DNA from: Christensenellaceae bacterium
Lineage (GTDB): Bacteria > Bacillota > Clostridia > Christensenellales > Aristaeellaceae
Length of the DNA stretch: 36,798 nucleotides
Direction of reading: 5' to 3'
Assembly: GCA_020025205.1 (NCBI GenBank)
Contig: JAHHSO010000020.1
Span: 1 to 36,798 of the forward strand
The notes under the pieces were generated by a model. The model worked only from the letters and a program-made list of their open reading frames with translations. It was not told where the DNA came from and did not search any database. A program made the position numbers and the translations under genes. Within the stretch, counting starts at the first letter, position 1, and each line of letters starts with the position of its first letter. This document shows positions 30,560-36,798 of this stretch, piece after piece.

Positions 30560-33500
30560 GATTTCGACGAACGGAAAAGCGGGCGGCTGCATGGATGCTC
30601 TTGTCTGTATTTGCACTGACGGCTTGTTTGGTACAGGCAGAAGAGATCAGCGAGGTGCTGACAGAAGTGCCCGTGCAGGAAGAAGAATATGCAGAGCTGG
30701 ATGCGCTTCCTGATGAGGAAGCAAAACCAGAAGAGCCGGAAGAAACGACGCCGGGAGAAACGGCACCGATAGAATGGAGTGAGAGTGAAATTGTACAGGA
30801 AGCCCCCTCGGAAGAGGACACACAAGAGGAAGAAGGCATATCAGTTTTACAGGGAGTCATCGAAAGTCAGGGATATGCCTACGTGCAAACGGTTGTGCCG
30901 GCGATGATCTTCTGGGATGCAGAACAGTCAGAGCCTTTCTTTTTAGCAGATGAAAGCGCTGTGCTGCTGGCGACAGGGTATGCTCAAGGCAGCCTGCAGG
31001 TCTTTTTCTGGACAGAAGCAGGCGGCATTCAAACGGGATATGCTGGGGAAGATGCGCTGATTCTGCTGATGGAAGATGGCGAGTGGGCAATGGGCGAATC
31101 CATCATGATGGAAACAGAAGCGGGCATGATGCCCGTTTTTTTAATTTCCGGGCAGAATCAGAACGAACAGAAAGAAATCATAGAAGAGATTCAGAAAGAA
31201 GAAACACAGAATGAGCTGGATATGCAGGTAGAAGAAATATATCAGCCGGGTGAATTTGTCAGTGTGACGCCGTTTACACGTGCATACTCGAATGTGGATG
31301 AAACGGCGGGCTTTGAGGATGAGCTTTTTGAGGGCTATTTTGTCTGCGATGCCAATGTGCGCATTGAAAACATCCTGAAAGATGGACAGGGGCGCAACTG
31401 GTATGAAGTGAGTTACATGTTTGGCCCCACTGATGCAGACGGCAGCATGATAGAGACGAGCACAGGCACAATCCATGTACTGGCAGAGGACATTCTCCCA
31501 GCGTATGCGCAGGATTACGACCTGACGGACTATGCGCTTAATGATCTTCCGCCTGCGCTGTATGCGTCAGACGGCGGATTTTCACTCAGAAAAGGGTATG
31601 GAAGCATTGGACAGTTCAGTGCAGGACAGACGAATCAGTATGCCAATTCAGGCCATGACAGTGAGTATAAACAGATTGCGAAACTGTCGGGTCATGGAAC
31701 GATCTATGCGACGCCGCATTATCTGAATGGCCATACAGTGTACTGTCTGGAGCATACGATGAACTCACCGGGAACCAAGCATACTGAATCGGGACCTTAT
31801 GAGATCGTCAATCTGGAAGGGTATGCAAGAACACCGGGCTATTCCGGCATCATCTTTAGGCCGGAAACCATGCACGCCATTGGCTGGGTGATGCGCCATA
31901 CCTATCCGTATATGGTGCTGGATCGCGGAGATGCGTCCAATGACCAGTGGAGCCGCGTAGCAGGCCAGTTTGCTATCCGCGAAGTCATCAAGCAGCTGGA
32001 AGGCGCACAGTATGTGCGCGATTATTGGCGGATGGACGAATTTTACAGAGCAAGGGATCAGGCTCCGGGCGTTTATCTGGAATATGCCCGCTGGCTGGCT
32101 GCTGAAGGCATTGCCAGAGGAAGAATTACCGGAGGAATCACTGTAAGCGGCAAGTCGGCCAGCTATGCAGACGGGATGATCTCCGGCACGGTGACGCTCA
32201 AGACAGACGCAGATCGGATTCGCATTTCAAAATCGGCAGGAACGCTTTCGGGCAACTCGGCAGGAAGTGATGGGACGTATTACTATCTGCACAGCGGCGA
32301 TACGGTTACTGTCAAGGCAGCAGGAACCCGGTTGTCGTTTGAAGCGGAGTCAATCTCTTCGCCGGATGAAGAGGCAAATTTCCTTATTGGTGTGCCGAGT
32401 GCGGACATTCAGAAAATCTTGATTCCGCAAGATGGAAATCCGTACCCGATGAAGAAAGTGACGGTATCCTTTGACATGCCGCAAGGGAACATCATCGTGC
32501 ATAAAACGGACAAGCAGTCCAGCAAGGCGTTGACAGGAGCGGTTTTTGAGCTGATCGGTGCAAATGGCGGCGTAATTGGCAGACAAACGACGGGAAAGGA
32601 TGGAAATGTGACGTTTTCCAACTTGACGCCGGGTATGTATACGGTATGCGAAGTGTCTGCACCTGAAGGGTATCAGGTGTCTGTGCCCAACTCACAGACC
32701 ATCACGGTGACGGCTGGCGGCACGACACAGGCTGCATTTGCCAATGAGCAAATCACAGCGAAAATCCGCATCGTCAAAAAGGACAGCACCTCCAAGAAAC
32801 CGCTTGCTGGGGCAGAGTTTACGGTTACGCGGCTGTCAGATCATGGAACGGCGGAAACCGTATCCGTTCTGGTAACGAATGAAACCGGCTGCGCAGAAAC
32901 AGGATGGCTGGAATGGGGCACTTATCGGGTGGAGGAAACGAAAGTTCCTGCCGGCTACGTCAAAGTGCATTTCGTTACGGAGATTGAAGCCAAGGAAGAC
33001 GGAAAGACGTATACCGTCAATGCTGAAAACACTGCCATTACAGGTAAAATCAAGATCAGAAAGACGGGAACGACCCATGCGGACAGACTGCTTTCCGGCG
33101 CTGTATTTGAGGTGCGCGCCGCAGAAGACATCTTCGCAGGCGATGGAACAAAGGTTTATGACCGGGACAAACTGGTGGATACAATCACAACGGGAAAGAA
33201 TGGCGAAGCCGTGACCCGAATGCTTCCGCTGGGCAAATATCTTCTTACCGAAACGAAGGCTCCGGAAGGTTATATCATCAGCAGTGAAAAGACAGAACTT
33301 ACACTGTCTTATGAGAATGCGGACACACCAGTCGTTGAAGCGGAAGCTGTCATTCCCAATCTGGAAAGTACATCCAAGATCCGCATCGCAAAGCGTGATA
33401 GTGGTACGAAAAAGCCGCTTGCAGGCGTGGAATTCACGATCACCAGACTTTCAGTACCGGAAGCCGCGCAGAACGAAGGCGTAGGCGAAGTTGCCGCAGC

Positions 33501-35634
33501 CATCACAACGGATGAAACCGGCTATGCTGAAACAGATTGGCTGGAGTGGGGCACTTATCGGGTAGAAGAAACGAAAGTGCTTGCCGGATATTTGGACAGG
33601 CGTTTCGTGACCGAAATCAATGCCTTTGAGGACGGAAAAACCTATGAAGTTGAGGTCGAAAACGATCCGGTGCTGGGGCAGATTCAGGTAAAGAAAACAG
33701 GATTGCAGTTCATTGGCTTTGAGGAAAAAGAGACTTTGGGATTCACGGCCCATCGGCCTGTTTTTGAAATGAAGCCCCTTGCAGGTGCAGAGTTTGAAGT
33801 GCGGGCCGCCGAACAGATTATCGGGCCGGATGGAACGGTGTTCTTTGAACAGAACGACGTTGCCGATACGATTGTGACGACGGATTCAGGTATGGATGCT
33901 TCCAAGAAGCTGCCGCTGGGCAAGTATGTGCTTGTTGAAACGAAAGCACCGGCTGGTTATGTGCTGGATTCGACGCCGCATGAAGTCACGCTGACCTTTG
34001 AGAATCACGAAACGCCGCTGGTGCGGATCACGGTGGAGGTTGAAAACGTCTATCTGCCTGCTGAAATCAAGCTGAGAAAAGAGAAGGAGATTCTCACAAC
34101 GGTTGAAGACGGCGAAAATATCAGACAGGTTTTTGAGCATGTGCCCGGCGAAGGCTTCGTATTTGGTCTGTTCAATGCAGAGCCGATTGTGTACGGCGAG
34201 AATACGCTGCCTGCTGATACGATGCTGGATGCAGGGGTGACAGGGGAAGACGGCAGATTGTTCTTCTCCGGCAAATATCCGCATGGAAGCTATTATCTGA
34301 AGGAACTGAGAGCACCGGACGGCTGGAAGATCAACCCCAATGCTTTCCCGGTGACGCTTGATCCTCAGACGTCAAAGGACAACATGATCTTTGTAGAGCT
34401 GGAGGAAGCCGTGCAGGATGAAATCATCTGTGCGCATGTGAAGCTGACCAAGAAGAATATTACAGGTGAAGATACGATTCCCGGTGCGCTGATTGAGGTA
34501 AAGAATGAAGCTGGGGAGGTGATTTACAGAAGCCATACGGACGAAAATGGAGAACTCCCGAATATCCCGGTTGTTCCCGGCAGGTACACGTTCAGGGAAA
34601 TTCTGGCTCCGTCCGGTTACGAACTGAACACAGTTGAAATGACATTTACGGTTCATGCGGATGGCAGCGTAACAGGTGATGCTGAAATCCGGGATGACTA
34701 CACGCGGGTACAGATCATCAAGCAGGAAGAAAACGGAAAACCGCTGGAAGGCGTAGAGTTCGGTCTGTTCAAGCAGAATGGCGTGAAGCTGATGACTGCC
34801 ATTTCGGATGAGCAGGGTGTTGTTACCTTTGAGCAAATCCCGTATGGCAAGTACAAAATCAGAGAAACGAAGCCGCTGCCGTATTACTATCCGTCTGAAG
34901 TGGAAGTGGAGCTGACGGTAGATGGCACGTTCATCAATCCGGAGAAACCGATTCAGACGATTACCAATGAACGCAGGCAACTCCATTGCATCAAGGTGGA
35001 TACCAGCGGTAAATATCTGGCAGGGGTTGAATTTGTGCTGCTGGATGCGAAAACCGAAGAAATCGTGGAAACGGTGACCAGCAATGAGCGCGGCGAGTTT
35101 GTGTTCACAAAGATCGCCATCGGTGACTGGATCATCCGCGAATCTCAGGCTCCGGCAGGGTATAGCCGCATGGAAGATGTGCTTCTGCATGTGGACGAAA
35201 GCTGGCGCGAGCCGGAACCGATTCGCTGTGTGAACATCCCGGATCACTATGAGTTTTTGAAGGTGGATGAAAACGGAAGGCCGCTCCAGGGAGCCAAGTT
35301 CACGATTGAAGATGAATACGGCGTACTCTACGAAATGGTTTCCGACAAGGATGGCATTGTTCATGCGACAGATCTTCTTCCGGGCACATATGTGATCCGC
35401 GAAATTGAAGCTGCGGATGGATATGACTGTACGGATGAAACGATTCATATTGTCATCGATGACCGCTATGTGGTGCCGGATGAAATGCGCCGTCTGGTCA
35501 ACTATCCGGCAGAAGAAGATGACCAGGTGATTCAGACGGGCGTGGAGATCCCGTGGACGCCGATGATGTCGGTGGGTGTGCTGATGATGCTCTCTGCCGC
35601 AGTGCTGGCCGTAATCGGGTACAGAAAGAAGTAA
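30556..35634 (+). CDS. Giant cell-wall adhesin: thioester-like domain, ten Cna_B/SpaA repeats, variant sorting signal
   Basis: 1692 residues. Signal peptide (AAWMLLSVFALTACLVQAEE), an acidic Pro/Glu stretch to about residue 95, and one or two SH3-like beta domains (about 100-195 and 245-330). Residues about 380-540 look like a thioester domain: NGHTVYCLEHTMN holds the candidate thioester Cys397 and VAGQFAIREVIKQ holds Gln471. Ten SpaA/Cna_B-like domains start at about 645, 737, 832, 942, 1043, 1171, 1295, 1385, 1476 and 1566. Most have an early Lys (VHKTD, VKKDS) and the isopeptide-type Glu (VEETKVPAGY, LTETKAPEGY). VIQTG (1658-1662), a hydrophobic helix and YRKK end the protein. It should be linked to peptidoglycan by the upstream sortase and could bind host or neighbouring cells covalently. 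Confidence 0.88.
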   Translation: MRFRRTEKRAAAWMLLSVFALTACLVQAEEISEVLTEVPVQEEEYAELDALPDEEAKPEEPEETTPGETAPIEWSESEIVQEAPSEEDTQEEEGISVLQGVIESQGYAYVQTVVPAMIFWDAEQSEPFFLADESAVLLATGYAQGSLQVFFWTEAGGIQTGYAGEDALILLMEDGEWAMGESIMMETEAGMMPVFLISGQNQNEQKEIIEEIQKEETQNELDMQVEEIYQPGEFVSVTPFTRAYSNVDETAGFEDELFEGYFVCDANVRIENILKDGQGRNWYEVSYMFGPTDADGSMIETSTGTIHVLAEDILPAYAQDYDLTDYALNDLPPALYASDGGFSLRKGYGSIGQFSAGQTNQYANSGHDSEYKQIAKLSGHGTIYATPHYLNGHTVYCLEHTMNSPGTKHTESGPYEIVNLEGYARTPGYSGIIFRPETMHAIGWVMRHTYPYMVLDRGDASNDQWSRVAGQFAIREVIKQLEGAQYVRDYWRMDEFYRARDQAPGVYLEYARWLAAEGIARGRITGGITVSGKSASYADGMISGTVTLKTDADRIRISKSAGTLSGNSAGSDGTYYYLHSGDTVTVKAAGTRLSFEAESISSPDEEANFLIGVPSADIQKILIPQDGNPYPMKKVTVSFDMPQGNIIVHKTDKQSSKALTGAVFELIGANGGVIGRQTTGKDGNVTFSNLTPGMYTVCEVSAPEGYQVSVPNSQTITVTAGGTTQAAFANEQITAKIRIVKKDSTSKKPLAGAEFTVTRLSDHGTAETVSVLVTNETGCAETGWLEWGTYRVEETKVPAGYVKVHFVTEIEAKEDGKTYTVNAENTAITGKIKIRKTGTTHADRLLSGAVFEVRAAEDIFAGDGTKVYDRDKLVDTITTGKNGEAVTRMLPLGKYLLTETKAPEGYIISSEKTELTLSYENADTPVVEAEAVIPNLESTSKIRIAKRDSGTKKPLAGVEFTITRLSVPEAAQNEGVGEVAAAITTDETGYAETDWLEWGTYRVEETKVLAGYLDRRFVTEINAFEDGKTYEVEVENDPVLGQIQVKKTGLQFIGFEEKETLGFTAHRPVFEMKPLAGAEFEVRAAEQIIGPDGTVFFEQNDVADTIVTTDSGMDASKKLPLGKYVLVETKAPAGYVLDSTPHEVTLTFENHETPLVRITVEVENVYLPAEIKLRKEKEILTTVEDGENIRQVFEHVPGEGFVFGLFNAEPIVYGENTLPADTMLDAGVTGEDGRLFFSGKYPHGSYYLKELRAPDGWKINPNAFPVTLDPQTSKDNMIFVELEEAVQDEIICAHVKLTKKNITGEDTIPGALIEVKNEAGEVIYRSHTDENGELPNIPVVPGRYTFREILAPSGYELNTVEMTFTVHADGSVTGDAEIRDDYTRVQIIKQEENGKPLEGVEFGLFKQNGVKLMTAISDEQGVVTFEQIPYGKYKIRETKPLPYYYPSEVEVELTVDGTFINPEKPIQTITNERRQLHCIKVDTSGKYLAGVEFVLLDAKTEEIVETVTSNERGEFVFTKIAIGDWIIRESQAPAGYSRMEDVLLHVDESWREPEPIRCVNIPDHYEFLKVDENGRPLQGAKFTIEDEYGVLYEMVSDKDGIVHATDLLPGTYVIREIEAADGYDCTDETIHIVIDDRYVVPDEMRRLVNYPAEEDDQVIQTGVEIPWTPMMSVGVLMMLSAAVLAVIGYRKK

Positions 35635-35661
35635 GGACAAATATGATCTGGTTTTCTGGTG

Positions 35662-35685
35662 TGCCGCCGTGATGCGGCGTTTTTT
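35662..35685 (+). terminator. Intrinsic terminator after the adhesin gene
   Basis: GCCGC (35663-35667) pairs with GCGGC (35674-35678) across a 6-base loop, followed by GTTTTTT. It separates the sortase-adhesin genes from the conjugation genes, although the stem is short. Confidence 0.7.
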
Positions 35686-35711
35686 AATATAGAAGGAAAG
35701 GAGGGAGCATT

Positions 35712-36173
35712 TTGCAGGAAGAAGTGGAGCAGAGAAGCCTGACATTGGCTGTCAACACGACGAAGATGAGCGGACGCATCATGAAGGAGGCGATTTCCAA
35801 ATATCTGGCGCATCGAAAAAATGCAAAAGACGGTGTGCATTATCGCGGTAAACAGACGGTCAAGCAGCTTGTGGGGCAGAATCAAGGCGTTTCCAACGTG
35901 GAACTGACAGATTCCGATGCGAAGGGGTTTGAAAGGATTGCGCGGCACTATGGCGTGGATTACGCCGTAAAGAAGGTGAAAGGAGAAAATCCGCGGTATC
36001 TGATTTTTTTCAAATCCCGCGATGCGGATGCGCTGCAGGCGGCGCTTAGCGAGTATGCCAACAAGAAGGTCAAGACGCAGGAGCGTCCGTCGATTCTGAA
36101 ACAGCTCAAGGATGTGACAGCCACTCTGACTCCGAAGCGTGAAAAGCACAAGGAGCGAGAAGCGTGCAGGTAA
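35712..36173 (+). CDS. pcfB: PcfB-family conjugation accessory protein (DUF3801)
   Basis: 153 residues from TTG 35712, supported by AAAGGAGG eight bases upstream. SLTLAVNTTKMSGRIMKEAI, KQTVKQLVGQNQGVSNVELT, FERIARHYGVDYAVKKVKGE and RYLIFFKSRDADALQAALSE match the PcfB/DUF3801 family, which precedes the VirD4 coupling protein in pCF10-like plasmids and many ICEs. PcfB links the relaxosome to the coupling protein. It overlaps the virD4 start by 10 bases. Confidence 0.9.
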   Translation: MQEEVEQRSLTLAVNTTKMSGRIMKEAISKYLAHRKNAKDGVHYRGKQTVKQLVGQNQGVSNVELTDSDAKGFERIARHYGVDYAVKKVKGENPRYLIFFKSRDADALQAALSEYANKKVKTQERPSILKQLKDVTATLTPKREKHKEREACR

Positions 36174-36798
36174 AAACGAAGCGGCAGATTATCAAGAACC
36201 TGCCGTATTTTTTTATAACTCTATGCGGAACAAAAATGGGCGAGGCATGGAGAATGGCTGAAGGTGCAGATGATTTGACCCGCCTCATTCATTTTTCCGA
36301 AACCCTTCCAGTGGCTTTTGAAAATCCTCTTCCCAGCTTGAATCCGCAGGATGTTTGCGTAGGACTCTCAATGGCGGCCTTAATTCGTACAGCCGTCTAC
36401 TTCAAAACAAAGAACGCCAAAAAGTACAGACATGGAAGTGAGTATGGTTCCGCCAGATGGGGAACGGCTAAAGATATCGAACCCTTTATAAATCCGGTAT
36501 TTGCCAACAATGTGATACTAACTCAAACAGAATATCTGACAATGGAGAGCCGTCCTAAGAATCATGCCTGCGCGAGAAATAAAAATGCAGTGATTATTGG
36601 AGCATCAGGAACGGGAAAATCTTTTCATATTCTGATTAATAATCTGCTGCAGGGACATTCTTCGTATGTCGTGACTGACCCCAAAGGCGACATTTTGATT
36701 AAATGCGGAACGGCTCTTGAAAGGATGGGATACAGGATTAAGGTGTTCAACACCATAAACTTCCGAAAATCCATGCACTATAACCCCTTCCATTACAT
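36164..36798 (+). CDS. virD4: VirD4/TraG-type conjugation coupling ATPase (C-terminus beyond window)
   Basis: The start is GTG 36164 (AAGGAG eight bases upstream, overlapping the pcfB end); no good ATG exists near. 211 codons are visible. The N-terminal part before residue 100 seems to hold weak hydrophobic segments (NLPYFFITLCG, VGLSMAALIRTAVYF). Then come GSEYGSARWGTAKDIEPFIN, a typical TraG/VirD4 entry, and Walker A GASGTGKSFHILINNLLQGH (residues 146-165), VVTDPKGDILIKCGTAL (a conserved TraG segment) and FNTINFRKSMHYNPFHY. The protein would energise DNA transfer through the type IV secretion channel. The rest lies outside the window. Confidence 0.93.
   Translation, partial: MQVKTKRQIIKNLPYFFITLCGTKMGEAWRMAEGADDLTRLIHFSETLPVAFENPLPSLNPQDVCVGLSMAALIRTAVYFKTKNAKKYRHGSEYGSARWGTAKDIEPFINPVFANNVILTQTEYLTMESRPKNHACARNKNAVIIGASGTGKSFHILINNLLQGHSSYVVTDPKGDILIKCGTALERMGYRIKVFNTINFRKSMHYNPFHY

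Larger units (their letters stand above)
26791..36798 (+). mobile_element. Integrative conjugative element, left part (continues beyond the window)
   Basis: From the tRNA-Val half-site rightward come parA, parB, an HTH/DUF6017 protein, class B sortase, giant adhesin, pcfB and virD4, all on the plus strand. PcfB and VirD4 are coupling-complex proteins of Gram-positive type IV secretion. ParAB and DUF6017 genes are frequent at the start of such elements. The integrase, relaxase, VirB4/VirB6 homologues and the rebuilt tRNA-Val are expected to the right of the window. Confidence 0.85.

Noticed and set aside
32480..35500. DNA repeats suggestive of a CRISPR-like or satellite array
   Set aside because: The periodicity comes from Cna_B-type protein repeats of about 90-130 codons with diverged DNA; there are no short identical repeats with spacers. 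No CRISPR array was seen in the window.
34372..35745. 457-residue minus-strand open frame
   Set aside because: It is antisense to the adhesin repeats; the composition (many Ile, His, Arg) is that of a shadow frame.

Overview
The window looks like chromosome of an anaerobic gut-type Clostridia (Bacillota). The reasons are AGGAGG-type ribosome binding sites, TTGACA/TATAAT promoters, an aldo/keto reductase with 4Fe-4S clusters, citrate-lyase maturation genes, LCP and CapA surface enzymes, and Firmicute-type mobile elements (MobV relaxase, PcfB/VirD4, class B sortase). I cannot name a genus.

Layout. (1) 1-4.9 kb: an integrative mobilizable element with an Xre regulator (partial, minus), a CHC2-type primase, a P4/D5-type primase-helicase, a MobV relaxase and a tyrosine integrase. 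The first three plus-strand genes carry four apparent single-base deletions. It abuts (2) a minus-strand tRNA-Thr(CGT)-tRNA-Pro(CGG) operon with a consensus promoter and a terminator. (3) 5.4-12.1 kb: an IS66 remnant, citC diverging from a fused citX-citG, an Fe-S aldo/keto reductase, a small acidic protein, a YcxB-like membrane protein and a secreted DUF11-like protein. (4) 12.1-16.5 kb: a Myb/RsfA-like regulator diverging from an LCP-CapA pair, then a DHH/DHHA2 phosphoesterase and a 56-aa protein. (5) 16.6-21.4 kb: recQ translationally coupled to two paralogous GT-C-like membrane proteins. (6) 21.4-24.6 kb: a decayed TRAP permease tail, an HD-domain protein, a decayed IS256 transposase and a methionine gamma-lyase-family protein. 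(7) 24.8-25.6 kb: seven tRNAs (Pro, Glu, Ile2/Met, Asp, Thr, Tyr, Leu) with promoter and terminator. (8) 25.6-26.65 kb: a degenerate IS30 element with both inverted repeats.

(9) From 26.8 kb to the right edge lies the start of an integrative conjugative element (ICE). Its junction is a tRNA-Val(GAC) 3' half, cut at the anticodon loop and still followed by the tRNA's terminator. Next come parA-parB (with a 23-bp palindrome inside parB), an HTH/DUF6017 protein, a class B sortase translationally coupled to a 1692-aa adhesin (putative thioester domain, ten Cna_B/SpaA-like repeats, variant sorting signal VIQTG), then pcfB and a truncated virD4.

The most interesting content is this ICE-borne adhesin-sortase pair placed between the partition genes and the conjugation coupling genes. 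It may be an attachment module working with the transfer apparatus. The tRNA-Val half-gene gives a testable prediction: an intact tRNA-Val(GAC) should lie at the far end of the element.
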